Source of the DNA: Pyxicephalus adspersus
Lineage: Eukaryota > Chordata > Amphibia > Anura > Pyxicephalidae
Length of the DNA: 64,000 bases
Assembly: GCF_032062135.1 (NCBI RefSeq)
Contig: NC_092869.1
Location: forward strand, 48,474,267 to 48,538,266
Direction: 5' to 3'
In this document: positions 11,300 to 23,775 of the stretch, in pieces
How the letters are laid out: each line of letters begins with the position of its first letter
How positions within the stretch are numbered: the stretch's first letter is position 1
Position numbers and translations under genes: made by a program
Notes under the pieces: generated by a model
Seen by the model: the letters and a program-made list of their open reading frames with translations, nothing else
Databases searched by the model: none
Told to the model about the DNA's origin: nothing

Positions 11300-14200
11300 A
11301 GGGAACCTGCCCATGGAAACTTGCTTTTCCAATTTTTGTACACAGTGGGTGGTCAAGGTATATTTGTAGGGATGAAGAGAGGTTTTATTGTTGGTAATTT
11401 TTGTGTTTGCCCTGTTGTCTATGGTTTGTTAGACCAGAGAGTTATTGGAAATCCAACATTTTACAGCTGAGAACAGGAGGTAAAGGGAGACCTACTAATG
11501 GGCCACATGGTCTGGTGCCAGTTTCCTAATCAGTTTCTTTTATCTTTCTGGGACAGCAAGGGGAGGTAACCCCATCCCATTCATAACTGAGATCTCTCTG
11601 GCTTTGGGCTGGTACCTTTGGCTTTTCAGTTGAACTGGCAGCCCTTTGGATTGGTTCTCTTGCTCTCCACCTCTTTTTGCTCTGCCACCTTCATTGAGGT
11701 TGTTCTTGCTGGTGTCCTACACATCCCTTAGAGAGCTTTGGCATCTCCTGTGAGCCACCTGTAAGGGCACATGGCAGCATCTTGCCATTCCTCCCGGAAA
11801 TATTGGGATGCACAGGATCTCCTAAAGGCACAAGATGGTGGCTGCAGTGGTGGAGGCCAGAAGACAACATTGAAGGATGAGATTGTGCCGAATGCCATCC
11901 TTCCCGGGAGGGATAATAGGAAAAAAAGCTGGAAGCTGGTCACCAAATTCACCATCAACCTCTCTGGCAGGTAACCAGAACAATCCAGGCAAATGCTGCA
12001 CACTGGGCAGGAGAGAAACATATCAGCAATGGATTTTAAAAGTAATTAATCCAGTCACAATGCTTTAAATGTCGGTAATAACCCCTTCCCCCATGACTTG
12101 TACTGGAAACAAGAAAATGAGATTGAACACCCTGTGCTACTTCAACATACAATATCTTGTTGACCACCCCGAAGGCAAAGCTTCCAACTACTCACGGTGC
12201 ATTTCTTATTATTTTGGCAATCAGTGACCACCATTAGGACCTTCCTACTGTTCCATTGGACTCAGGATTGGATTTGGACCCATTGGATTTGCCAACTGAT
12301 GACCACAGATAAGGATGTACACATTCACATACCCAATATGCAGTTGGGTATGCTTCTTTGCTCATTGCCAACATATGCAAAAGAATGTGGCTAGCTTACT
12401 TTAATAAAATATTTGAAACAGTTTGCTATAGCAAAACTTTCTGTTGGGCAACATGACACAGCCATAGATAATTTAAGAGGAGATAACGAATAAATAGTAA
12501 CAACAGATTGTCTTTAAGATATGGATGTAATTAAGTCAGTGAAGACGCTATCTCCTGCCCACAGGCAATGTCTGTACTTCATTTCAAGGAAGATTGCTTC
12601 TTTTATCTGCTGTGCACACAGGGCATAGAGGCTCAGGTATTGAATTGGGAAGTGCAATAAACACCACAATAACCTTGCAGAAAGCTTAAAACAGACCTGT
12701 AGTGAAAAACAAGGGGCACGTGGTTGCTTTAAAGCCAGACACCAAGCAAATAGCTAAGTTATATGAACTGTTTTACCTGCCAATGGATTGGCCAGTTCCT
12801 GGTTTAGCAGTGCATCTTCTGGCGTCATTAAATTTGGTAACGGAAATGAGGGTACCATGGAAGCACAATCATGGGAGGACAACCATATAATAGTGGGAGG
12901 TCATTGGTAAGAGCTTTTATGGATGTGGACAGAACAGCCCTATGCTAAACCCTTTTATGTATTATAATGCTAATACTACAGCTGTCATAGCAATAAAAAT
13001 GCCACCCGCAGTGGTCATGGCCTAGGTGGCCCTGCTAGCCATGGTGGCCCTGGATACCATGCTAATAGTTTTGAAAATGACACTGAAGCTTTCTGTTGTT
13101 CCAGCTCATACCGTGCAGGTGTGCGTGCTTGTTGCATGTAGCTGTGTGATTTATAATAATTGGATTCAGTGCAGCATCAGGGATTTTCTGCACAGTAACC
13201 CATGATGAAATTTGTCTTTGCTCGGAACGTCGGATCGATATCTTCTGTAATGCAAACTGTCCTGAGTGTCATAAATCTGTTGATGTGACAGAGGTCACGG
13301 TTGTTCCTTCTTATCAGTGTACTCTTCTGATAAATTCACATACATCTGCCACTGAGATCAGAAAAAATAAAGAACATTTTGTCACTGTCATTGGTATTTC
13401 AAACATTGTGTGCTGCAGTATATTACTGGGAGGGTTTCTTGGAGCCCCTCAGCATAATTTGGCATCATAGCTAAATAATTATTTAGGGGTCAATGCACCT
13501 AAATCAATTATTATAGTGTTGGGTGGATGCTGGAGAGCTAAATCCCTTTATGTCTTCCATTACCCATGGGCTTTATATGATGAGATCTTGGTGCAGAGTT
13601 CCCAATCTACACACCTACTGTGGCCGCTATAAAAGCCCGCCGTGCCTGCTGGATTTTATATTATAAGCTAAGCTGTTTTGAAGCAAGTGAAATTTTTATT
13701 TGGAAAATGTTATCATAGAAATAGTATGCCGGTATGTTTTAGGGGTTCCTGTGTCCCCTTTCTTCGGGGCTTTGGTGAGAGCTGTTAAGAGGGATTGTAT
13801 TTTATAATATGGGAAATATAACCTAGCTTGGACAAAGGTGAGATAACCCAAAATGGACATGCCCAGAGATGAGAATCAAGACAAAGAGATCTAACCGTAG
13901 GATGAACTAGTATACAAGATAATCAAGGAATGGCCCAGTCCACTACGTTCCACCTGTAAAGAAAATTTTAACTATTTGGAAACCTTTAACCATTTGGAAG
14001 AAACTTAGAGCATAAGAACTTACATAAGGTTTCCAGGATAAACAGAATTGTTCAAGCAAAGCAGCTTTACCTTCAAACATTGATCAATTTACAATGTCTT
14101 CTCACAAGGTTCTAGTGCAATCTAAATGTTCTCTAACGGGGTGTAAATAGTAAAGCTACGTAGAGACGTGTAATAAATGTGGATGGAAATGTTTGTTAGT

Positions 14201-15700
14201 GATTGTTTCCAATGACAGTAGAAGGAACAAGCATTGTACAAACAGCCTGTTCTGTTCTATGCAGGGAGAAGGGAGGGAGGGCGCGCACGAGAAGTTTTGC
14301 TATGTCCTTCCTATTAGGAAACAATAGTGGTTGTTGCTGTCTAGTAATCCAGCAAGTTGGATCATTAAACAATATTGGGGAACAGCTGTACAGATGCCAG
14401 ATTTTCACTCCAGAAGAATCCCCTGCATCTGTACATAGCTCAAGACAGGGACACCAGTTCTTCAAGGAAAGTGTAAACCTTATGGCCCAAGTGATGTATG
14501 TCTGTACTTAGCCTCAGTGTAGTAAAGAGATTGCCAGACATAAGGTTATGATCCCTATGATCCCCTAAAAGTATAGCTTATGGCTTCTGAGGGCCTAACC
14601 AACTTCCCTTTATCAGACAATCCTGGAATAGATCTTTCTAGCATGGATTAAGGGCCTGCTCCAGCAGATTGGCAGCCATTGCAAGAATCAAGCTAGATAA
14701 ATCTACTCCAAGATCCCCCCAGAGCTGCTTTAGACCCATCAGATCCTAAGCTACATACACATATACTCAAAGTATGTAGTATCAACAAGATTTAGCATAT
14801 AAGATGAGCGAAACGCGTTAGAGGTCTTTGCCAGTGTGGTGATGTATTGTACAGGACTTGTGACTTCCTATATGTAGCAGGTTTTTGAATAATCAGAGTT
14901 TTTGGATTTTATCCTGCATTGCCGTTATCTTTGTTCAATGTAACACTATGGAGAGAGTTGGGAATGCTCTCCAACTTGCACCAGCAGCTGGACATCAAAT
15001 CAGTACTGCACAGTCTGAGGAGCTGTTCCTCTATACATTGGCTCTATTTGTCCCAAGACAGATATGATTGTGGTCACCTTGGGTGAAAATCTAGTAGGGT
15101 GGTCCACCTAAGTTCTTTCATGATCCACCTATGGCAAGGAAAGCAATGCGGTGCCTCTCCATCGGCTTCATTCCCCTTCCTTCATAGAATTGCACTGTGC
15201 TCTGTATACAGTGCTCATTTCTTCCACTGTCACTGAAATCTGGCATGTGTGCATTGCTTTAGAGAACAGACTTTTATATTCTAGACTACACAATCCATGG
15301 AGTATTCCTTGCCCTGTGCTCCATCAACATATCTCTATACATGGGTCATACAGAAATAATTTGCATGGCTTCAGATACTATCAATAAAGTACATATGGAG
15401 GTTCATCCTCATCTTTTGTTCTGGGGAAACTAAATTATTTCCAACCCCTTTATAGTTACAGTTAGATTAAAAAAAAGGCCACCTATTTCAATTGATTATT
15501 TGATTAAACAGAAAGGCTGAATCTACCCAGATGGGTCATAGCTCCTCACCTACACTAGCAAATAGAAGAGAAATCAAAGGTTTGGGACATACATTCACTT
15601 TAAATATGAAATGATCACATTGTTCTTTGGATGTGTGCTGGACATAATGAAATATAAATATCGTTGTTTGTACCCAGACAGTGATAGACATCATTTGGCA
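11300..15700. other. PRIMA1 intron, no exon seen
   Basis: Apart from scattered short frames of fewer than 105 codons with no recognisable protein, I see nothing here. The segment near 14800 contains 'gcgaaacgcgttag', a word seen in dispersed frog repeats, but no element ends were found. Confidence 0.4.
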
Positions 15701-15714
15701 TTTATTTTGACAGC

Positions 15715-15955
15715 CTTGCCATAACTTCCCCCGGCTGGTCAGGTTCTCCAGGTTGTGATTTATTGGAATAAGAGAGATTACACACCTATAGCAATGGAAT
15801 TGGGTTTTACTGTTCACATTCCAATACCAGAGATTTATTGAAGGTCTGGGAGAGATTTCACATCTGTTAGTGGTAGAAGCAATGAAACTCGGCTTTACTG
15901 CCTAGGTTTTCCAGGCAAAGATTTATTGGAGGTCCGTGAAAGATTACACACCTGT
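15715..15955 (+). repeat. Degenerate tandem repeat, 74-89 bp x ~3
   Basis: Copies are marked by 'gatttattgg' followed by 'agagattacacacct', with 'tttatt' at 15759, 15833 and 15922. Confidence 0.75.
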
Positions 15956-17286
15956 ATAACCAAGAATAAAAATGTCTCATGATACTCAACCTCTGCTACA
16001 CATGAGATAAACAGAGATCAGCTCAAAATGAGGAATAGCTCACTCTTGTGTGTTATAGGGAAATGGCATATTGGTGTTGTTGTGTATTTCTTTCTGACCT
16101 GTGCAACAACCCAGCATCCAGCAATTCCTGTGCTTACCGTCTATGCAGGTGCTTCTTATAATAACTTGTCACAGCCTCTATTTGCTTGTACAGGGTTGGC
16201 TTGTTTCTGCCCTCCTTGCCAGGCAGACTGTAGTGTGAGGACCCGCTGGACCTGCTGAATTGGCTAAAGGCAATGACAAGTGTTACACTTTTCTGTTTCC
16301 AGCTTTCCAGACTGGCTGGACAAATGTAAACAATGTCAGGAGCTCCATCCACCTTGGCTGAGCTCCTGGCATTGCATTCTGTGGGGAATTCCAGAGACAG
16401 CTGTCCTTGGCTGACCCTTTGCTGGATTTGCTGAATGCAATGACAGGAGCTCCACTCAGCTGGGCAGAGCACCTTGTACATAAGGAAGCAGCTGACACTG
16501 GAAAACACGGGACCCTATTTGGAGATCATTGGACCTGAAAGGTAAGTATTAGTTAGGACATTGTTTTGTTGTAATTTTTAGGGTTTATAATATAGGGCTT
16601 ATAGCCCCCCCCTCCAAAAAGAATAGGGGTTGTGCAGTAGGAATGAGGCCCTCTCCCTGAGCATGGCCCATGCAACTGGTGGGGAAAGGTTAGGATCTGG
16701 TTTTGCCAAAGGGAAGGGTTACATTTTGCCCCTTTTTATCTCCTATAATTTGGATTTTGAGAAGCTTTTTATGGATAGGAGGAGAGGCTTACACACATGC
16801 TTGCTATCCCCAATTCCAACTAAACAGTGCATTTTAGCAGATTTTACAGCCATGTTATAAATGTTACAATTATTTACACTGTATTCCCTTATGTCGCAGC
16901 TGCCTTTCCTGTTCATTGCAATACAAAATGTTTTCATGCAGTGGAATGCGTGAAAGTATCATATTTGTAGAAATGTTTATAACTGAAAACAAGAACAAGA
17001 AACAAAATAGTATTCCATTTGGCAATATTATTTAAGAATACAAAATCAAAATTCTGATGAATTCAAGAAATATGATTATCCTTAGGCGTGGGAATTATTT
17101 TAAGAAACCTGTAAATGATAATTTCATATGATTTGTGTGTTATTTCTGCATGAATAAAATGTATCTACAAAATATATAGATGACAGTAACCAAGAGGGAT
17201 TTAAACTGAGATATCCTAGCTGCTGATTCCTAGGAGGTGGGGCTACTCGGAGCCCTCTTACTGATTGGTCGGTTTTGTTTTGGCAG

Positions 17287-17398
17287 TTAAGATCCCGGCA
17301 TGCTGTGTAGAGGAGACGTGGTGGCATTTCCTGCTCATCGTCCTAGCGGCTGTAGTCCTCTTTATAGTGGTTATTCTCTGCTACAAAGCAATCAAAAG
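17287..17398 (+). CDS. prima1: PRIMA1 exon: transmembrane segment
   Basis: Phase 1 in, phase 2 out; acceptor 'gttttggcag', donor AAAAG|GTAAGT. It codes for residues 80-116 plus two bases of Arg117. A juxtamembrane ACC-VEETWW motif (C85, C86, W91, W92) precedes a hydrophobic helix at about residues 93-111, followed by CYKAIK at the cytoplasmic face, the same CYKAIKRK boundary as in human PRiMA. The membrane anchor fixes the acetylcholinesterase tetramer to the neuronal surface. It joins the previous and next exons in phase without a stop. Confidence 0.95.
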
Positions 17399-18379
17399 GT
17401 AAGTCAATATAACTTTCTGTATTTTACCGAGAGGATTGGGTGGAAAAGGGGGCTATCATTGTCAATTGTTCTGTTGTTATTCTTGGTCATTGATCTTCTT
17501 AAGAAAACATTCTTTTCTTTTTGATCTCCACTAGATCACCACTTTTTAGCACCATGTTAAAAAAAAGGTAACGGCTTTTGTTCTCTGGCAATCAGGCTTT
17601 CAAAATGAGAGATGCAGCAAACTAATGAGTTCATTTCTCTATCACCCCTCCGTCTCCTCCAATCAGCACTCCACTTATTAGCACATAAGCCCTGCAGAAC
17701 AAATGTTTGGCTCCTAGTGCTATAAGGGTTGCAAGTGGCTGATGTAAGGTCGAGGTTAGGAAGTTACACTGGAATATAAGGGGGCTGTAGATTGGCACTG
17801 GGAACCTTTTATGGTTTCTTTTACTTCTTTTATACTGTACTAATCATACACTTATACGGTATATTGAAAAAATGGGCCCTGGGCAAGTATGAAATGAGGG
17901 CTCTAAATGAACCTTATTCCGGCTGTCTGCACTCTGTCATTTAGGGTCCTGGAGAATGTAGGGGGCCAGGCAATTGCCGTGTTTGCCCTCCCTTACAACC
18001 GGCTCTGATTAAGGGTGATGCATGAATTTATAAATCTACAATTTGGTAATTATAGGCACAGATGGGACTCCATTTTTCATTTTGCTAGAAATGATGTTCC
18101 ATTCCCTTCGTGGAGATTGACCTCATGGGGACTTTTGATTGCTGCACTGTTGGTTGAATACTTTGCTCTACAATCTGTTAATTACCCCCTACATGCTCCT
18201 TACCTTAATAATACCCAGTGAGGGGTATATCATGTTTTTTTGGGTTTTTTTTTAAGTTAAATAAATACATTTTCAGTTTTACATTTGCATTGAAATACTT
18301 TAATTGATACAGATTTGAAAAGGGTAAAATTGTTGATTTTTTCATATTAGATATTCAAACCATGTCAATAAATAAATTA

Positions 18380-18404
18380 TGTTATATATATATATATATA
18401 TATA
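18380..18404. repeat. (AT)n microsatellite
   Basis: A perfect run of about twelve TA units. Confidence 0.9.
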
Positions 18405-18715
18405 AAGCAAAAATACAAAAAAGGGATTTTCAATAATTTATATATTAATAGATGTAATGGTGTACTTTGGAAATAAGGCCCCTTTTATACCTGTGCTGGA
18501 AAACCACACCGCAGGTAAAAACATTTGCACACTGCTGTGACTGCAGAGACTCCGGAGCAGGAAATGACAAAACTGACGTCACTCTCTGGATCCTATGCAG
18601 CCATGTGCACAATATAATTCCCAACCCTTACCTTTCACAGGTGATTTCATTTCCTTGTAGTCAATTACAACCACATTTATTTGTTTCAGATTTTAATATC
18701 ACTTGGAATGATTTC

Positions 18716-18788
18716 ATGTACAGCACTGTGTAATATGTTGGCGCTATATCAATCCTGTTTAATAATAATAATAATAATATTATTAATA
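18716..18788 (+). repeat. SINE tail fragment with (AAT)n
   Basis: 'cagcactgtgtaatatgttg' then 'gcgctatatcaatcctg' and an AAT run: the same 3' tail as the SINE at 2515, without the tRNA-like head. Confidence 0.75.
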
Positions 18789-18865
18789 AAGTTTTACAAG
18801 GATGTTTCCAATGTACAGCCACTGATGTTTCATACAAAAAAAGAATTAGTCATTTGACAGTGGTT

Positions 18866-19490
18866 TGTAGTGTTCTATGTATGGGGTGTAATAGAATTGT
18901 ATGACGATGGTGTCCTGTGGCCGGACATTTTGGACCTGTAGTGTTCTATGTATGGGGTGTAATAGAATTTTATTATGATGGTGCCCAGTGATCAGCTACG
19001 TTGGGGGTGAAGTTTCCATGTATAGAGTATAATAGAATTGTGTTATGATTTTTTCTATTGGTTGACCATGTTGGGAGTATAGAGATTTCCCTATAGAATG
19101 TGATAGATTCCTATTATAATCATGTATAGTGTCTGGTCATGTTGGAGTTGCAGTTTAAAGTGTAATAGAATTGTATTATGATGGTGCTATATAAATACTG
19201 TGTAATAATAATATTATGATGGTATCCAGTGGTTGGTCATGTGTAGTGGGGGTGTAGTGTTCCATGTATACAGTGTAATAGAATTGTTTTATTAATATAC
19301 CCAATGTTCACTTATGTCGGGGGTGTAGTGTTCTAGGAATAGCGTATTAGAACGGTATCATGACCATGGTCAGTGGTTAGTCATATTGGAGGTGTAGAGT
19401 TCTTTCTATAGAATGTGATGGATTCCATGTCCAGTGGCTGGTAATGTTGGGGTAAAGCAAACTATTTATAAAGTGTAAAAGAATTGTAAT
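18866..19490 (+). repeat. 71-bp-class tandem array, left part
   Basis: Units open with 'tgtagtgttctatgtatg' and contain 'gtaatagaattgtattatga'. The first two starts, at 18866 and 18937, are 71 bp apart; later units diverge. The array resumes at about 20096 after an unrelated insert. Confidence 0.85.
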
Positions 19491-20095
19491 ATGTTCATTT
19501 CTTGTTAGCCTTGCGGGCCGTGCTGGCATCGCTGCCCCTAATCGCAGGCACGGGCGTCGGGTCCTCTCTTTTCCCTCCTGCATACTGACTTAGCGGGCAG
19601 CAGGTAGCGTAACCCCACTACCTGTGTTCCATGCCGGAGTTCCCTTCTTGCTGGAGACTTGCTCCGGTGTTTGAGCGGGCCTGGGTGTGTCTCTCTTCAC
19701 CTATGAGGTAACACAAATACGCCCTCTGTTTTACCAGCCTATGGCTGGATTTCTGCAGGTATTTAAAGGCGCTTCCCACTACAGAAAGATGCCTGACCAA
19801 TCTCATGGTTTTAGCTAGTCTAACTCCTAGTGCAAGGGTGCTTCTTCTATCTGCCTGTTTGCCGCCTGACCCTGACCTTGGATCTCGTTTATGGACTTTT
19901 GCCTGTTTGCCGCCTCTTCTGACCCATACCCTCCTAGCCACGCAAGCCACTTGGTGCTGCCACTGACCTGGGGGTTGCTCTGGAGTGGCACCTGGCAGCT
20001 ACCCTGCGGCCCAAGCCTATCCTCACCATCAGAGGCTCTAGTGAAGACCTGGTAGCGGCTTAGTTACGCCCTTCCGGAGCATACCCAGTGAGCGG
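19491..20095. mobile_element. ~600-bp insert splitting the 71-bp array, LTR-like
   Basis: The block is much more GC-rich than the flanking array and shares no unit with it. It includes a duplicated phrase 'gcctgtttgccgcc' (about 19850 and 19900), reminiscent of solo LTRs of frog gypsy-type elements. The array sequence 'gaattgt' borders both sides, which may be a target duplication or simply the repeat itself. Retroelement identity is a guess from style; no coding domain is present. Confidence 0.4.
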
Positions 20096-20350
20096 CAGAA
20101 TTGTGTTATGATGGTCATTAGTGCTGGTGTAATGGTGTTCTGTCTTTAGAATGACATTTTAATATGTCCAGTGGTTAATAATGTAGAAGTTGTATTGCTC
20201 TATATACAGGGATTATGGAATTGTATTATGATGACCTGTGGCCCCTCATGTAGGAGGTGCAGTGCTCTAGCCATCAATGTAATACATTTGCGTTTTGATT
20301 GTGTCTATTGCTTGGCTGAACATGTTGTAGATGCATTGTTCTATGTCTGG
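20096..20350 (+). repeat. 71-bp-class tandem array, right part
   Basis: 'gaattgtgttatgatgg' at 20098 and 'gaattgtattatgatga' at 20218 restore the unit seen left of the insert. Units fade out by about 20350. Confidence 0.7.
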
Positions 20351-21309
20351 AGTATCGTGCAGTATGCAGCTGGATCGTATAGTTTAATAAACGTAATTGT
20401 GTTTGATCTGGACGAGGACATTCACACCACAACACACCCGTCATCAATTGCTGCATTCTTTTTTCAAATGTCCTTTATCGGCCTTTGAATAAATTGGCAT
20501 CTAGCCCACATACAGCGGTTAGGATCTTACCAAATGTCACAATGCATGGCACACATGTAATAAGATGTTCCAATCAGGCCTTTAATCCTCTCAAACCATT
20601 TTGTCTGGGTTACTAAATACCGGATAAATCAGCCATTGTGACCCAGCCCAGAGAAGTGTAATAGAATTTTCTTGTTACTGTGTCTTGTAGTCAGATTAGT
20701 TTGGGTATTAAATCAGCGTTCAGAATGTAATAGAATTTTCCTGTCTGGATTGTTTAGAAGGAGTTCTCTAAAAACAAATACAAAACTTTAATACATTGCA
20801 TCCATATTGCATTACCATTGGCCTATCCTGGTGCAATATTCTATACGATCTGCATTCCATGCATAAGGGAGCCAGTTCATGGGAATTTCCTAAAGCACCA
20901 TATTCCTCATAAAATGCATATTCAGCACACCAAAAGTTGAAGTATTGCATCAAAGTGCACGCTACTACATAACAATAATGCAAATGGGCCCTTGGACGCC
21001 TTGGCTGCGGTGCCCGGTGGTTCATCCACACCAGAAAGAAGAAATCCGGGCCGGCGAGGGATTGACTTGAATCGGATTGCAGAGGGATCCCGGACACTTT
21101 GAAGGTAAAGATGTTTTTTTTGTTTAATGAACTTTCCACTTTATGATCTTGTAAGGAGCAACGTAACAAACATTCTTACAGTAAAATACACTTTGAGATG
21201 TGGCCACCATGATGGATTTATTATCCAGCTTTCATGGTAGAACTACAGCAATAGGCCATTAAGGATCTGTATATTCCACCACTATAATGCATGGAGCATA
21301 AAGGTGTCC

Positions 21310-21560
21310 TCCGACCCTGAAAGGGTTTATGAATATTCATTGGAAATTGTGACAGGCTTCCCACCCTGCACGCTTCAGCGCACTAAATACTCACTTTCAT
21401 TGCAGCGCTGGGAATTGGAGTGAGGAAAGGGGAACAGCCGTGATGGCACCCCGGCTTTTATTGTGATTGATGACAAGGCAGATGGTAGGAGCCCAGAAGT
21501 TAGCTTAAATATAAATAATAAATCTTTCTGAGGCAGAGAGGGTAAAGAATGTGGAATACA
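21310..21560. promoter_or_regulatory. Possible conserved non-coding element
   Basis: Unique-looking sequence with 'tttatgaatattcattgg', 'cttcagcgcactaaatac' and 'tttattgtgattgatga', not coding and not repeated here. Inference from composition only. Confidence 0.2.
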
Positions 21561-22029
21561 GTCTGTAGAGATCTTAAAGTGACCCTGTCCCTAATTTACA
21601 AGATCCTCAAAAAATGCATTCTTGCAGAAGATGACAATAAATGCTCCGCGTTTCCTCTGCTCCATACACCTCATTGCTTGTCCTGCATGGCGGGCCTGGC
21701 CCGTTCTGGGATTGGGGCCAAGAAGTGAGAGACCCTCCTGTCCTCTGCCCATGGGTAGTCACTGGCCAATGTCAAGTCTTTGGGGAAGCCAACATTTCCA
21801 GGACCCACCGATCCCACAGGTTCCCCCTGTAGACCTCCATGTATCTACAAGACAAAGGGGTAACATGGAGGTCAGAAAGAGGAACCAGAGAGGACCATGG
21901 GGACAGACACCTCCAAAAATATCAAATTCCCAGCAGACTTCACGTTTACTTTTACCCCCCTCCAAAATACGAGCAGACCCCTGATCTCATTAAATATTAT
22001 GTAGAATCAGCAGTGGTCCAGTTAATATT

Positions 22030-22125
22030 GTGATTGTGGGGGGCTTCTAATGATAGCCTCCAGGGTGAACTTGATGGACTTATGTCTATTTTCACCCTGA
22101 TTTACTATGTAACTATGTAACATGC
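22030..22125 (+). repeat. Dispersed repeat 3' end (GGGTGAACTTGATGGAC type)
   Basis: Contains 'gggtgaacttgatggact', then 'tttcaccctgatttactatg' and a short TAACTATG duplication at the end. I recognise this as the tail of a common vertebrate retroelement, but cannot name the family with certainty. Confidence 0.55.
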
Positions 22126-22488
22126 TCAACACTCTTAGTAATTCAGCTTCATTGTTTAAGCTATCGGTTTAAGGTCTTCCAGCATGGAATTGTATATTTT
22201 ACCCAAATAATATGGCTCTCGGTGATCTTGCTGCAGTGCCCTCCCAACACGGCTGAATTAGACAAGTCTGTGTCTTGCAAATCTCTGCTTCCTCCCGTAG
22301 TGATATAATTGCAGAGAACAGCAGCTGAACAGAATTGATTGTTTACTGCCACTACACTTTCCTAATTGCTGGCTCTCTCTGCGGGAGGTGGTTAGGAGCC
22401 GGCTGATTATCAAATCAGCCCATTAGTAAAAGAGAATGCTGTCACAGGTCAGAATAAAAACTTTCTGTCCTTTCTTACTGGAAGTTAT

Positions 22489-22945
22489 TACGTCTCGTTT
22501 CTTTTATTCCTTCCTTCTTTCTTTTTTTCTTTATTTCCTCCAAATCTTTTTTCCTCCTTCTCCTTTCCTTCTTTTCCTTTCTTATTTCCATCCACCCTAC
22601 TCTTCCTTTCCTTTTATTCTTTCCTCTCTTTCCTTTTGGCTTGTCCTTCCCCCCTTCATTTTATTTCCTTTTCCCTTCCTCTCCCTTTCCTTTCCTTTTC
22701 CCTTCCTCTCCCTTTCCTTTCTATTTCCCCTTTCCTGTTGCTTTCCCTTCTCTCCCTCCCTTTCTTTCCTTTTCTTTTTATGAACTCCTTTCCTTCTTTT
22801 CTCTCCTTTTTATCCGTTACTCCTCTTCCTTCCTCCTTTATTTTCTTTTTCCCTTCAATTTCTCTCTTCCTTCCTTTGGCCAGCTGTTCCTGATTTCTTT
22901 CACACTCTTTCTTATTTTCATTTTTTATTACATTCTTCTCCACTA
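22489..22945 (+). repeat. Long polypyrimidine (CCTTT-rich) tract
   Basis: About 450 bases of nearly pure C/T on the + strand (G/A on the -), built from ccttt/tcctt units. The long Phe/Leu/Ser/Pro and Lys/Glu/Arg reading frames on both strands are by-products of composition. It lies in the last PRIMA1 intron, about 0.6 kb before the final exon. Confidence 0.9.
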
Positions 22946-23507
22946 ATCTTTTTTATGATGCTTTTAAATTACACAAAATTGTTCAATCAATAAATTAAAT
23001 AACTATCAATTTATGGGCCAGATGTCCGAAAATAATAAATAATTGCAAGGTATTATTTATTGATTGGTTAACCATGGTAAAAAAAAAGAAACCATTTTAT
23101 ATTTCCTAATTAATACTTAACTTACATAGATAACAATATTGGATATTGATTAGATATCAAGCATTGTGTGGTGAAGAATCTTCCAGGTGTTTTTGTTTTC
23201 AGTGTTTTTATGACAGTGATTGATTCTATAATAGTGAATGCACAATTCACTGCTTGATGATAAAACTTAAATCAATTCCTAAACAAGTGAATGTTACATT
23301 AAATACTTGTAGCTGATCAAAAAGGAACGAATAAAATCAATCATACTAAGCTTAGGAGATTATCAGTGTATGCCTAGCAATGGAAGGAGGGTCTGGGGAC
23401 GTCCACCCCTTCAAGTCACCTAAATTGAGTTTTCTTTTTTTAAATAGACATCTATGGACTTTTTATAGCAAATAAAACTGACAGGTTTGTCTCCTTGATT
23501 CTTGCAG

Positions 23508-23577
23508 GAAACCACTCCACAAGGAAGAAAACGGCACCACACGAGCTGAATATGCAATGACCCTTGAAACAGCCTAA
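23508..23577 (+). CDS. prima1: PRIMA1 last coding exon: short cytoplasmic tail and stop
   Basis: Begins after the acceptor 'ttgattcttgcag' in phase 2 and completes Arg117. It codes KPLHKEENGTTRAEYAM-TLETA and ends at TAA (23575-23577), giving a 139-residue protein. The first 17 residues align with the human cytoplasmic tail (KPLRKDENG...AEYPM). After that, human isoform I runs about 16 more residues to an NNAVV end, while here only five follow. Mammals also have a short-tailed PRiMA variant made by alternative splicing. This may be the only tail in this species, or a second splice form may use another exon. Confidence 0.88.
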
Positions 23578-23775
23578 ATGAGAGATACCATTGTCATGGT
23601 CGAGCAGCCCCCACACACCTTCCGAGGTAGCAGAGCCATTGAACTTTTTCTTTGGGGCAAAAAGACAAGCATTTCCCAGATATGGCTGGGCATATAGATG
23701 ACGTGGGCCATTGGCTGAAGACTTGGTCATGTACCCATCATTCCAGAAAGAATAAATGTGCAGCTGGGCAGAAGA
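23578..23775 (+). other. prima1: PRIMA1 3' untranslated region, extent uncertain
   Basis: Follows the stop directly. An AATAAA hexamer at 23751-23756 could be the polyadenylation signal, which would end the transcript near 23775. No transcript evidence is available, and longer 3' ends are possible. Confidence 0.35.

Noticed and set aside
16440..16543. Consensus donor (AAAG|GTAAGTATT at 16541) suggesting an extra PRIMA1 exon
   Set aside because: The PRAD and transmembrane exons already join in phase; no coding frame or clear acceptor was found, so a single good donor is not enough.
22436..22946. Phe/Leu/Ser-rich + frames and Lys/Glu/Arg-rich - frame
   Set aside because: Products of the polypyrimidine tract.
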